A DNA stretch of 35,856 bases from assembly GCA_934668765.1 (NCBI GenBank), contig CAKUOH010000024.1:1-35856 (forward strand). Direction: 5' to 3'. The position numbers were made by a program, and so were the translations under genes. Source of the stretch: an uncultured Helicobacteraceae bacterium. GTDB lineage: Bacteria > Campylobacterota > Campylobacteria > Campylobacterales > Helicobacteraceae. Of this stretch, positions 1 to 7,785 are shown one piece after another; within the stretch, counting starts at the first letter, position 1, and each line of letters opens with the position of its first letter. The notes below the pieces were generated by a model. The model saw nothing but the letters and a program-made list of their open reading frames with translations. It ran no database searches and was not told the DNA's origin.

Positions 1-114
1 GCGTTAAGTGCTGATGATAAGGCAAAAATCGCCACGCTTGACACAAACAAAACGCTTTTTATCGACCACCGCGACCCTGAGCGCATAAAATGGCTAGCAG
101 AATACAAGGTGTGA
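1..114 (+). CDS. aldo/keto reductase, C-terminal end (partial at window edge)
   Basis: The first 37 codons and TGA stop of the window read as the C-terminus of an aldo/keto reductase. Bases 1-77 are identical to 19882-19958 inside the complete reductase gene at 19144. The tails then diverge: this copy ends in ERIKWLAEYKV, the complete one in KSVSFLASIKA. It is therefore a separate paralogue whose body lies to the left of the window. The catalytic part is not visible. Identity that stops abruptly, with unrelated sequence after it, suggests recombination between paralogues. Confidence 0.85.
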   Translation, partial: ALSADDKAKIATLDTNKTLFIDHRDPERIKWLAEYKV

Positions 115-197
115 GCGTAAATTTAGGGCGAAATTTAAAAAAAATTGACAAAAATTCAAAAAAATTCAAATTTTTTGCAAATTTTTGAATTTTCCCC

Positions 198-228
198 TTG
201 ACATACACTTGGTGTAATGCTTTATAAT
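198..228 (+). promoter_or_regulatory. MerR-type promoter, copy 1 (19-bp spacer)
   Basis: TTGACA at 198-203 and TATAAT at 223-228 are separated by 19 bp, two more than the usual sigma-70 optimum. The spacer contains the dyad TACAC-TTG-GTGTA (204-216). Overlong spacers with an operator between the hexamers are characteristic of promoters activated by MerR-family proteins. The upstream flank is very A/T-rich (T6 at 171-176) and may act as an UP element. It should drive the operon beginning at 355 and would leave a leader of roughly 120 nt. Confidence 0.85.
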
Positions 229-252
229 GTTAAAAGATAAAGTTAAAATCGT

Positions 253-315
253 GTGGCAAAAGCCTTTAAACTCAGGCTTTACAAGCAAAAAGCGAGTTTA
301 GCAAGCCTTTGCCAC
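253..315 (+). promoter_or_regulatory. long-range hairpin in the 5' leader of the hydrolase operon
   Basis: Between the promoter and the start codon, GTGGCAAAAGC (253-263) can pair with 305-315 with one mismatch. An inner stem TAAACTC/GAGTTTA (267-273 with 294-300) nests inside it. A competing short hairpin AAGCCT/AGGCTT (260-265 with 274-279) is possible. The nested and mutually exclusive stems could be a leader regulatory structure, but no known riboswitch class was recognised and there is no terminator U-tract. Confidence 0.4.
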
Positions 316-354
316 GCAAAAACTTTATAAATTCATCTTATTAAAGGAGAAACT

Positions 355-1383
355 ATGTTTCACTCAACATTCAGGTTGTGCCTTGTGGCACTTGTTAGCA
401 CGGTGTTTGCTTTTGCAGACACGGGCGAGGGGCGACTTTTTCCAAAGAGCGATAAAATCACTCTTAAAAAAGTGAGATTTAAAAATCAATACGATATGAA
501 GGTAGCTGGCAACCTTTTTGTCCCCAAAAGCCTTGACAAAGGCAAAAAGCACGCCGCTATCATCGTAGGACACCCTATGGGAGCGGTTAAGGAGCAAAGT
601 GCGAGCTTATACGCTTATAAAATGGCGGAGGCTGGCTTTGTCGCTTTGGTGGCGATTGATTTGTCCTTTTGGGGACAAAGCGATGGAACGCCACGCAACA
701 GCGTTTTGCCTGACATTTACGCGGAGGATTTTAGCGCAGCTGTGGATTTTTTAGGCACGCAAAGCTTTATCGACCCTGAGAAAATAGGCGTTATAGGCGT
801 TTGTGGCAGTGGTAGCTTTGCTGTGTCCGCTGCTAAAATCGACCCGCGACTTAAAGCCATCGCAACCATAAGTATGTATGATATGGGCGCGGCGTATCGC
901 AACGGCTTAAACAAAAGCGTGAATTTAGAGCAAAGAAAAAAGGCGATTGCCGAGTCCGCTTCAAAACGCTTTGCCGAATTTAAGGGCGCAAAACGAGAGC
1001 TTACTGGTGGCACGACACACGAGCTGACGGCGGACACTGATGAAATTCAGCGTGAATTTTATGCGTATTATCGCACCGAGCGTGGCGAATTTACGCCAAA
1101 AGGCGCGAGCAAAGAAAGCACCACGCACCCAACTTTAAGCTCTATAAGTAAATTTGCGAATTTCTATCCTTTCAACGACTTGGAGCTTATCGCCCCACGC
1201 CCTTTGCTTTTCATCACAGGCGACAAGGCGCACTCAAAGGAATTTAGCGAAGATGCCTACAAAAAGGCGAGCGAGCCAAAGGAACTTTTTTGGGTAAAGG
1301 GCGCATCGCACACGGATTTATACGATAAAGCGGACTTAGTTAAGGACAAATTAGAAGCCTTTTTTAAGGCAAATTTGAAGTAA
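355..1383 (+). CDS. exported alpha/beta hydrolase (dienelactone-hydrolase/YcjY-like)
   Basis: This 342-residue protein has an N-terminal hydrophobic signal (residues 7-20) with a likely cleavage after AFA-21, so a periplasmic or secreted location is expected. The alpha/beta-hydrolase core shows a nucleophile elbow G-V-C150-G-S-G, with Cys in place of the more common Ser as in dienelactone hydrolases, an acid in the TGD290 strand end and a base in GASH319. AAAGGAG lies just upstream of the ATG. It is first in a tight operon with the next two genes (10-nt gaps) and sits behind MerR-type promoter copy 1, which suggests a role in handling reactive or electrophilic compounds. The substrate cannot be predicted. 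Confidence 0.85.
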   Translation: MFHSTFRLCLVALVSTVFAFADTGEGRLFPKSDKITLKKVRFKNQYDMKVAGNLFVPKSLDKGKKHAAIIVGHPMGAVKEQSASLYAYKMAEAGFVALVAIDLSFWGQSDGTPRNSVLPDIYAEDFSAAVDFLGTQSFIDPEKIGVIGVCGSGSFAVSAAKIDPRLKAIATISMYDMGAAYRNGLNKSVNLEQRKKAIAESASKRFAEFKGAKRELTGGTTHELTADTDEIQREFYAYYRTERGEFTPKGASKESTTHPTLSSISKFANFYPFNDLELIAPRPLLFITGDKAHSKEFSEDAYKKASEPKELFWVKGASHTDLYDKADLVKDKLEAFFKANLK

Positions 1384-1393
1384 GGAAAGAGTA

Positions 1394-1825
1394 GTGAAAA
1401 AACTTTGTGTCATTTTGGGCGTGGTGCTTGCGCTTTACGCCTTTGGAGCAGATAAGGGAGAAAAAATGCAAATTCAGCTTTCGTTAAACGATGAAAAAAC
1501 CATTGTTGAGCTTGAAAACAACCCTGCCACGCGTGATTTTTACGGGCTTTTGCCCTTGAATTTAAAATTTAGCGATTATGTGGGTAAGGAAAAAATTAGC
1601 CCTGAGCTAAAAAAACGCCTAAACACTAGCGGTTTGAGCGGTTATGCGCCGCAGGTTGGGGATTTGTTTTATTTTGCGCCTTGGGGAAATTTGGGCATTT
1701 TTTACGACAAACAGCCTTTTCACAGCGGTTTGGTGCGTTTTGGTAATGTCGGCGCAAATTTTTTGTCTAAAATCAAAGCGCAAAAAGATGACTTTGAAAT
1801 CAAATTTGAAAAAATCGCCAAATAA
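1394..1825 (+). CDS. cyclophilin-like fold protein, probably exported
   Basis: A 143-residue protein starting at a GTG, preceded by AAGGAAAG. The first 19 residues are a short basic start plus a hydrophobic stretch, a probable signal peptide. The body resembles the small bacterial cyclophilin-like family (Cyclophil_like2): N-x-A-T-R-D-F near residue 45, L-P-L-x-L-x-F-x-D-Y, then Y-A-P-x-x-G-D-L-F-Y-F-A-P-W-G-N-L-G-I-F-Y in the second half. Members often sit beside oxidoreductases and hydrolases. Prolyl isomerase activity is not established for this family. If the signal is not real, an internal ATG at 1465 is an alternative start. Confidence 0.75.
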   Translation: MKKLCVILGVVLALYAFGADKGEKMQIQLSLNDEKTIVELENNPATRDFYGLLPLNLKFSDYVGKEKISPELKKRLNTSGLSGYAPQVGDLFYFAPWGNLGIFYDKQPFHSGLVRFGNVGANFLSKIKAQKDDFEIKFEKIAK

Positions 1826-1835
1826 AAGGGCTTAA

Positions 1836-2429
1836 ATGCGTGATTTGAAAGAAAGGCTGAATTTAGAGTGCGTGGATTTTAGCCACGAAATTTTTGTGCG
1901 CGATAAAAGGGGCGAGGGCATAAACTATCAAAGCGAGGGCAAGGCTATTACCAACGCTCAAAAGCTTGTGGCGCACTTAAATTCGGGCTTTCACAGCGAT
2001 GAGGATACGCGCGAAATTTTAAGTGAGCTTGTGGGCTATGAGCTAGATAGTAGCGTTTGGATAATGCCGCCCTTTTATACGGACTTTGGACGAGGCATAA
2101 AGCTAGGAAAAGGCGTGTTTATCAATACTTGCTGCACCTTTATGGACAGAGGCGGCATAGAAATCGGCGAGGGAACATTCATCGCACCAAAGGTTAATAT
2201 CGTTACCATAAACCACGATTTTGACCCGCAAAAATGCTCTACCACGCTTTGCAAAGGTGTGAAAATCGGCAAACGCGTGTGGATAGGCATAAACGCCACG
2301 ATTTGCCCAAATGTCAGCATAGGCGACAACTCTATCATCGCCGCTGGTGCAGTGGTAACAAAAAATGTGCCGCAAAATGTCATCGTGGGCGGTAACCCCG
2401 CTAAAATCATCAAAACGCTTATCACATAG
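1836..2429 (+). CDS. sugar O-acetyltransferase, maltose/galactoside acetyltransferase type
   Basis: A 197-residue left-handed beta-helix acetyltransferase of the Maa/LacA/NodL group. After an N-terminal cap (1-70) the hexapeptide repeats run through I-K-L-G-K-G, I-E-I-G-E-G, V-K-I-G-K-R and V-S-I-G-D-N. The conserved active-site histidine is in T-I-N-H-D-F, and the C-terminal G-G-N-P-A-K-I-I signature is present. Such enzymes transfer acetyl from acetyl-CoA to sugar hydroxyls in the cytosol. It is the last gene of the operon with the hydrolase and cyclophilin-like protein (10-nt gap), so it is probably under the same MerR-type promoter. The acceptor is unknown. Confidence 0.9.
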   Translation: MRDLKERLNLECVDFSHEIFVRDKRGEGINYQSEGKAITNAQKLVAHLNSGFHSDEDTREILSELVGYELDSSVWIMPPFYTDFGRGIKLGKGVFINTCCTFMDRGGIEIGEGTFIAPKVNIVTINHDFDPQKCSTTLCKGVKIGKRVWIGINATICPNVSIGDNSIIAAGAVVTKNVPQNVIVGGNPAKIIKTLIT

Positions 2430-2436
2430 GAGTTAA

Positions 2437-2484
2437 ATGAAAGCAAATGATGAATTTGAGCGCAAATTTGAGCGTGAAATTTAG
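2437..2484 (+). CDS. 15-codon ORF, possible truncated gene start
   Basis: A strong TAGGAGTTA lies directly before an ATG eight bases after the acetyltransferase stop, followed by 15 codons rich in Glu/Lys/Phe (begins MKANDEFERKFE) and TAG. Twenty-three bases later the second MerR-type promoter begins. A good ribosome site on so short a frame suggests the start of a longer gene that lost its body when the repeated promoter region recombined here. It could also be fortuitous. Nothing was recognised in the peptide. Confidence 0.3.
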   Translation: MKANDEFERKFEREI

Positions 2485-2507
2485 GGCAAAATTTTTAAAT
2501 TTTCCCC

Positions 2508-2538
2508 TTGACATACACTTGGTGTAATGCTTTATAAT
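2508..2538 (+). promoter_or_regulatory. MerR-type promoter, copy 2 (19-bp spacer)
   Basis: TTGACA 2508-2513 and TATAAT 2533-2538 with a 19-bp spacer carrying TACAC-TTG-GTGTA. From four bases before the -35 through the -10 it matches copy 1 exactly. It lies 49 bases before the ATG of the truncated aldo/keto reductase, so an intact promoter now drives a broken gene. Confidence 0.85.
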
Positions 2539-2587
2539 GCCTACAAAGAATTTGCAAAAATTCTAAATTTAACACAAAGGAGCGAAA

Positions 2588-3040
2588 ATGCTTTACACTA
2601 CACTCAACAACGGCGTTAAAATGCCTATTTTAGGCTATGGGACTTACCAAATCCCAAACAGCGAGGCGCAAAGGTGCGTGGAGGACGCTTTGAGCGTGGG
2701 TTACCGCCTAATCGACACGGCGCAAGCCTACGCAAACGAGCAAGCCATAGGCGAGGCTCTTAAAAGCGCGATGAAAGGGGGCATTAAACGAGATGATCTT
2801 TTCATCGAAACAAAACTTTGGATAAGCCACGCAAACGAAAAAGACGCATTTAAGGCGTTTGAGACGAGCCTTAAAAAGCTGGGCGTGGATTATATCGACC
2901 TTTATATCATTCATCAGCCTTACAACGACACTTATGGCGCGTGGCGTGGCTGGTGCTCAATGCTTTATGTCTTATCCCCTTTTTTGTGCGTTTTGTATGG
3001 CGGATACGCCGCCGATAAGTCTTGCGCAAAAAGTTTGTGA
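2588..3040 (+). pseudogene. aldo/keto reductase, 3'-truncated copy
   Basis: The first 120 codons match the complete reductase at 19144, including all four catalytic residues (Asp43, Tyr48, Lys76, His109). At base 2947, after GAWR, homology stops and about 30 unrelated residues follow to a TGA. The distal half of the TIM barrel with the cofactor-binding region is missing, so a working enzyme is unlikely. Bases 2588-2849 are nearly identical to 19144-19405. The next hundred bases differ mostly at synonymous sites, a sharp switch typical of gene conversion. The promoter and AAAGGAG ribosome site are intact, so it may still be transcribed. Confidence 0.85.
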
Positions 3041-3057
3041 AAACGGGGCGTTTGGGC

Positions 3058-4827
3058 TTATGGCTTTCTTTCGCATAAAATGCACCTGTGCGCCCATTCA
3101 AATTCGACATAAGCCTTATCTTGCAGCTCATTTTTGAGCCTTTGAGCGAGCTTAAAGCCCTCTTTGTGCTGCTCTTTTCGCACTTGTGGCGAGTTTTGAG
3201 TGCGAAATTTGCCTTGCCAGCGCGTGAGTTTGTTTTGCAAATCTTGCGATATGCCAAGTGTAGATAGCTCGCAAGGCTCGTTTGTGTGGTATTGTAAAGG
3301 CTTTTGCAAACGCCAAACGCCCGTGCCGTCTTTGTCTGCCTTGACTCGCAAACTTAATTTTCGCTCATCAAACTCCATAAGCTCACCTTGCTCATCGGCG
3401 CTGCCTACGATTTCATCGTGTGAGCGAGCATACAACACAATATAATCTGCCTTGATTTCATCTTGCAAACGCCTTGCTAGTGCTAATCCGCGCTCGTTAA
3501 ATTCCTCCCAGTCCAAATCAGCGGTATTTGAGAGAAAAAATTCGTCAAATTCAAGTATCCAAGCCTTAAACTCGCTTTCAATCTCGCTTTTTACAAGGTG
3601 CTGACAAGCCTTTAAGCCGTCAAAGCTCGTAAAAGCACAGCCATCAAAGAACAAAAAGTTCGTGTAATCCGCCATCACCATAATGACTTTTTGGTTAAGC
3701 CATAGAGAATTAAAAGCGTTTATAGGCTCTGGCTTGATGAGTTGCAAATGTATATAGTTGAGCTTGCCGTCTTGTTTGTGATATTCGTCTTTAAGCTGGT
3801 GCAGGGTAAAGCGGACAAATGTATCATAGTTTTCTTTCCACGATTTACCCGATTTCAAGGCAAATACGCATTTGCCATCGCCCATATACTCACACAATGC
3901 GCTATCATCACTCCAAAAACAAGCGAAAAACTGCTTGACAAGGGCGATTTTTTCATCATAACTCAACTCATCACGCATTTTTTGGCAACGCACAGCACCA
4001 AAACCGAAATTTTGATACTCCAAGCGAAAAAAATCTCTTTCAAGCTCCACGCCCTCAATGCACTCAAAATCCTCGCTAAAACAGATGAAAATTCCGTTTT
4101 CATCGCACTCTTTGACTACGCGATAATCTTGATGATGATATTTGTCGTTTGCTTGTGCTGTCCTTTGGTGATTTTGCATTATGCCTATGGTGTTGATATT
4201 TTCGCCGATTTGCTCTAAAAAATTCATAAATTTTGTATTTTGTTTGATGAGCGCGTAGGCTTTATCAAGCATATCATACAGAGTATGCACTGGTGTTTTT
4301 TGCCCGCAATGTGGGCATTTGGCGACACTTGTGCGAAGTGCAAATTCATCTTTGAGGTAGTTTTCAAGCGTGGGATTTGTGTAGCTTAAAAGCACTTTGT
4401 GGCGGGCTTTGCAAGACTTGTTAAAGGCTGGACTTTTAGCAAAGGCTATGAGTTTAGCATAAAGCTGCTCGATGATTTCGCGCTTTGTGGTTTGACAAGA
4501 GAAAATCAGCTCATAAGAATTGTTTTGTTCTGACGAGACAAACACGCGAAATTCACAGGTGGTGGCGTTTGGATTTATCTCAAAAATGCAAGGCTTGTAT
4601 TTTTTGGGTTGAGATGAGGTGAGTATGTGCTGCGGTTCGTCAAGATAGAGCTTTTCAAGGCTTCTGTTCCAGCCTATGGTGTCGTCAAAATTTTCGACCA
4701 CAACCCTTGTGCCGACCTTGCCAAAATCCACGATAAATTTATCATCTAGCCTTTCTTTTTTGGGACTAGAAAAATACAGCTGCAACCCGCCATCGTCATC
4801 TTGCGCGTATGTTATGTGTAAGCTCAT
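3058..4827 (-). CDS. large hypothetical protein with two CxxC motifs
   Basis: A 589-residue protein I do not recognise. Its ATG has an AGGA ribosome site. It is predominantly cytosolic in character, with no signal or clear membrane segment. C-P-H-C at 171-174 and C-I-L-C at 582-585 could form one zinc-ribbon-like site. Two related segments near the C-terminus, G-L-A-L-A-R-R-L-Q-D-E-I and G-F-K-L-A-Q-R-L-K-N-E-L, each followed by an aromatic beta-like stretch, look like an internal repeat. The gene is convergent with the truncated reductase and lies downstream of a broken methyltransferase, possibly at the tail of the glycan operon. Its length and good codon structure argue that it is real. 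Confidence 0.7.
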   Translation of the reverse strand: MSLHITYAQDDDGGLQLYFSSPKKERLDDKFIVDFGKVGTRVVVENFDDTIGWNRSLEKLYLDEPQHILTSSQPKKYKPCIFEINPNATTCEFRVFVSSEQNNSYELIFSCQTTKREIIEQLYAKLIAFAKSPAFNKSCKARHKVLLSYTNPTLENYLKDEFALRTSVAKCPHCGQKTPVHTLYDMLDKAYALIKQNTKFMNFLEQIGENINTIGIMQNHQRTAQANDKYHHQDYRVVKECDENGIFICFSEDFECIEGVELERDFFRLEYQNFGFGAVRCQKMRDELSYDEKIALVKQFFACFWSDDSALCEYMGDGKCVFALKSGKSWKENYDTFVRFTLHQLKDEYHKQDGKLNYIHLQLIKPEPINAFNSLWLNQKVIMVMADYTNFLFFDGCAFTSFDGLKACQHLVKSEIESEFKAWILEFDEFFLSNTADLDWEEFNERGLALARRLQDEIKADYIVLYARSHDEIVGSADEQGELMEFDERKLSLRVKADKDGTGVWRLQKPLQYHTNEPCELSTLGISQDLQNKLTRWQGKFRTQNSPQVRKEQHKEGFKLAQRLKNELQDKAYVEFEWAHRCILCERKP

Positions 4828-4900
4828 TTGTTTTAATCCTAAAATAAATATAATGTTTTATGTCGTTTCAGTCTTAAAAAACTCAATTCACTCACAATTT

Positions 4901-5801
4901 TCAAAAAACACCCGCAAGTTTTTTGAAATAAAAACCTTTCGTATATATCTTTATATCTCTGTGAAACGGCAAAGAAGCACCATCAAACGGATTGTCCCAG
5001 CTGTCAATTACTTCATAACCAAATTTTTGAAAAATTTTAATGAAATAGCTCTCGTTAAAAATACAAAAAGGCGAGTAAAATTCATTCCTTACATTTTGAA
5101 GTGTTACAAAAGTATCAATTTGATTTTGCAGGTAGAGTCTAGCTGCTATAATGTGCTCCCCCCATTATTAACACAATATGCTTTAAACAAATCAAGTATA
5201 TTTTCTATGTACATAAATACACCAGAATCTAACAAGACATTGTGCATATCCGCTTTTGTAAGACTTGTCGTGGTAAAATGCAAGTTTTTAACACATAAAG
5301 TGTGAGCTATTTTATTGCCAAACTCTACTTGTTTTGGCAACTCAGCGACTTGCCATTGTAAATTATCTATAAGCGAATCGTGCGGATCAAGAATCCTTGC
5401 CGTATTTACAAAAGAAAAATAATGTCCGCCACAGCCACCACCAAAATCAAGCACCTTGAATGGAGCGGATTTGCCTTTACAGGTTTTTGCAATCTCATTG
5501 AGCCAAAAAAATATAGGATATTCTATATTGCCTACTTTTTGGGTTTTTGCTTGCTCTAAAAAACTGTCCATATTTGGATTTAAAGCCTCGATATAAAAAG
5601 CTTTTTTATCTTTTGGAGCGCAATCCATAGCTTCTTTAAAGCTATTAAATTTGCCTCTATATGCTATATAGGCGTTTGGAAAGGCAAGGTATGCCCTAAA
5701 TCTTTATATAGACAAGAGAGCGTTCTAGGTAAATGAAACAACTGTTTTATCGGTCTTACGGTCTCCCTTATGATTTTAGAAATTAACCTTTGTGTTGTCA
5801 T
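4901..5801 (-). pseudogene. SAM methyltransferase (TIGR04325-like), broken by two frameshifts
   Basis: Three consecutive minus-strand frames together spell one methyltransferase. Frame 1 starts at ATG 5801 with AGGAG at 5809-5813 and reads basic and hydrophobic residues to about 5675. Frame 2 (about 5700 to 5146) carries P-N-A-Y-I-A-Y-R-G, S-F-K-E-A and the SAM motif V-L-D-F-G-G-G-C-G-G. Frame 3 (from about 5163) continues T-F-V-T-L-Q-N, F-N-E-S-Y-F and K-F-G-Y-E-V-I-D-S-W to a TGA at 4901. The order and motifs fit the TIGR04325/LIC12133 family, often found in polysaccharide clusters. The second break lies at a G6 tract (5158-5163), where G7 would restore frame. The first break is not at an obvious homopolymer. 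It is probably a decaying gene. Confidence 0.75.
5158..5163 (-). repeat. G6 tract at the frameshift of the broken methyltransferase
   Basis: Six G on the coding (minus) strand mark the point where the SAM-domain frame runs into a stop and the C-terminal frame opens. Adding one G would join them. The tract is short for efficient slippage but could be a contracted contingency tract. Confidence 0.5.
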
Positions 5802-5878
5802 CAGCATACTCCTTTATAAAAATCAATACGAGATTATAACAGAAATAGGGTAACATTTGCGCAATAAGATATAATCAA

Positions 5879-7042
5879 TCATTGCCCCCAACATTCCCTT
5901 ATCACCTCAAACTCTTCAATAATTTTAATCATATTTATAACATAATTTTTAATCTGGCGTTCTTTGGCTAATAAATACGCCTTTTGTGTCAATTCTTGTT
6001 TAAACGATAAATTTTCCAGTTTCTTAATGGCTTCAATTATTGTGGTTTCATCTGTTCTATCAAAATACAACACACATTCTCCAAACTGTTCTCTTGCACC
6101 TTCAAAGTTTGAGCATAGCACTGGACAATGCAAAGCCATTGCTTCTAATGGTGGGATATTATCAGGTCCAAACCAGCTCGCATAAGTTAAAGCAAAGGCA
6201 TTTTTATATAAAGCGATAATTTCTTCTTGTGTTACAAAGCCGATATTTACAACAACATTCTCTAAACCAAAATCCTTGATTTTTTGTTTTATATAATTTG
6301 CATTGCCCCTATCACTTCCCGTAAATACCATTTTAAAGCCATTGTCTTTTAATTTTCTCATAGCTTTTAAAAGTCTTATATGGTTTTTGTGTGCCCAAAA
6401 TTGTGCAGGATAAAAAAGATATTTTTCATTTTTTAATTTGTATGTATCTAATATAATCTCATCTGCCTTTTTGGTATAAACATAATCAGGTGTAGGCATA
6501 GGATTTATTTTAATTCGATGCAAATCCATTTTATAGTATTTACACAATTCTTCTCTACCAACTTCATTGCCGATGACTACAAATGAAGCTTTTTGAACGG
6601 CATTGTTATAATAACTCTCTCTCCGTTCAAAATCGCCATTGTTTGATACCTCTGGAAAATATGTGTGCTTTTTATGTGCTAAATCCCACACAGTTAGGAT
6701 ATAAGGCACACTATTTGGTGGTTCGCCAATAGGTGATATAAAATAAATCAAATGAATTTTATCTCTACATAATACATTATCCAAAGACCTAATCTTTTGT
6801 TTTTTTGTTCTAAAAAGTATTTTTTTTATGATTTTATGCACAATATAATCTTTATCATATTTTAAATTTATAAATTTCAAATTTTTTATATTGTCAAATA
6901 AATTCTCGTTTGATTTGTAATATAAATGCACTTTGCTTTCAAAATCATACTTGATGAGTTCATCAACAACGGTCTTTTGAAATACATATCCACCACCCAC
7001 CTCTCTTTCTTGGAATGCACCCAAATAAAACGCTATATTCAT
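5879..7042 (-). CDS. glycosyltransferase family 4
   Basis: A 387-residue GT-B glycosyltransferase. The start MNIAFYLGAF at 7042 is preferred over an upstream ATG at 7072 because it forms an ATGA overlap with the stop of the preceding methyltransferase. The glycine-rich loop V-G-G-G lies near residue 15. The donor-binding region near residue 300 reads F-G-P-D-N-I-P-P-L-E-A-M-A, the form seen in a subgroup of GT4 enzymes in which the first Glu of the E-x7-E motif is absent. It should transfer a nucleotide-activated sugar to a growing surface glycan on the cytoplasmic side. It is the last intact gene of the minus-strand glycan operon. Confidence 0.9.
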   Translation of the reverse strand: MNIAFYLGAFQEREVGGGYVFQKTVVDELIKYDFESKVHLYYKSNENLFDNIKNLKFINLKYDKDYIVHKIIKKILFRTKKQKIRSLDNVLCRDKIHLIYFISPIGEPPNSVPYILTVWDLAHKKHTYFPEVSNNGDFERRESYYNNAVQKASFVVIGNEVGREELCKYYKMDLHRIKINPMPTPDYVYTKKADEIILDTYKLKNEKYLFYPAQFWAHKNHIRLLKAMRKLKDNGFKMVFTGSDRGNANYIKQKIKDFGLENVVVNIGFVTQEEIIALYKNAFALTYASWFGPDNIPPLEAMALHCPVLCSNFEGAREQFGECVLYFDRTDETTIIEAIKKLENLSFKQELTQKAYLLAKERQIKNYVINMIKIIEEFEVIRECWGQ

Positions 7043-7785
7043 ATCTTTTCTCCCACAAAGCAAACGCCCCAAGTATTTTCGCTTGGGGCGTTTTGACTAA
7101 GCCACTCTTCCACATCAAGTATTTTGATACCAGCTTTTTGTGCAAAATTTTTTATCTCATCACTAGAAAAATACCGCATTGAATGCGTTTCTGATATGGA
7201 TTCGCAAGAGTTGCTTTTTTTATCTATTATTTTTATCTCATAATTAACCTCAACTATTGATTGTTGGGGCAAATGTTGCGGGTTACAATATCTAATGACT
7301 TTTATATTATTATCCTCCATTATTTTAATCCTTTTTTCTGGTAGTTGGTGCAATACAGCTGGCTTATACCAAATATCAAAGATAAAAATCCCACCTTGTC
7401 TCAAATGAAACGACGCAGTCTCGAAATAATCGCTAATATCCTTATCACTATTTTGATAGCTTGCGATATGAAAAAGTGAAATACAACAATCAAATTTACC
7501 ACTTTGTCTATATGTCCTAATGTCAGCTACCTCGCAATTCACACCATTTTGTTTGGCTAATTTTATCATATTTGCAGATAAATCTATGCCATATATGGAA
7601 TATCCACTACCTTGTAGGAGCTTTGCGTGTTTGCCCGTGCCACAACCTAATTCAAGTATCGTTTTCACTTGGCAAATCCCCCCCCATTTGTTAATTTTAT
7701 TTATGATATATTTGCACTCTTTGCCGTAATCCTTATCCTTATAAAGCAAATCATAATATCTTGCATAGTTTTTAAAATTATCCAT
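7039..7785 (-). CDS. class I SAM-dependent methyltransferase
   Basis: A 248-residue protein beginning MDNFKNYARYYDLLY at 7785. The ATG overlaps the TAA of the aminotransferase (TAATG), and AAGGA lies about a dozen bases upstream, so this start is preferred over ATG 7815. SAM motif I is I-L-E-L-G-C-G-T-G at residues 43-51, followed by an acidic strand end (Y-G-I-D). It probably methylates a sugar or sugar intermediate given its place between an aminotransferase and a glycosyltransferase. A G8 tract at codons 34-36, before the SAM motif, would truncate the protein if its length changed. Confidence 0.88.
   Translation of the reverse strand: MDNFKNYARYYDLLYKDKDYGKECKYIINKINKWGGICQVKTILELGCGTGKHAKLLQGSGYSIYGIDLSANMIKLAKQNGVNCEVADIRTYRQSGKFDCCISLFHIASYQNSDKDISDYFETASFHLRQGGIFIFDIWYKPAVLHQLPEKRIKIMEDNNIKVIRYCNPQHLPQQSIVEVNYEIKIIDKKSNSCESISETHSMRYFSSDEIKNFAQKAGIKILDVEEWLSQNAPSENTWGVCFVGEKI
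7678..7685 (-). repeat. G8 homopolymer within methyltransferase codons 34-36
   Basis: Eight consecutive G on the coding strand (tgG-GGG-GGG context, Trp-Gly-Gly). At eight the gene is in frame. Homopolymeric G tracts inside surface-glycan genes are the classic contingency signal in Campylobacter and Helicobacter. Confidence 0.7.

Noticed and set aside
2907..3257. Minus-strand frame antisense to the truncated reductase and overlapping the 589-residue gene
   Set aside because: Basic, low-complexity composition, no ribosome site, and conflicts with two better supported reading frames.
4676..5305. Plus-strand 209-codon frame
   Set aside because: Antisense to the unknown 589-residue gene and to the methyltransferase remnants; no motif and no ribosome site.
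5146..5628. Stand-alone 160-residue methyltransferase
   Set aside because: Its ends fall inside a larger family match that continues in the other two frames. Treated as the middle part of the broken gene 4901-5801.
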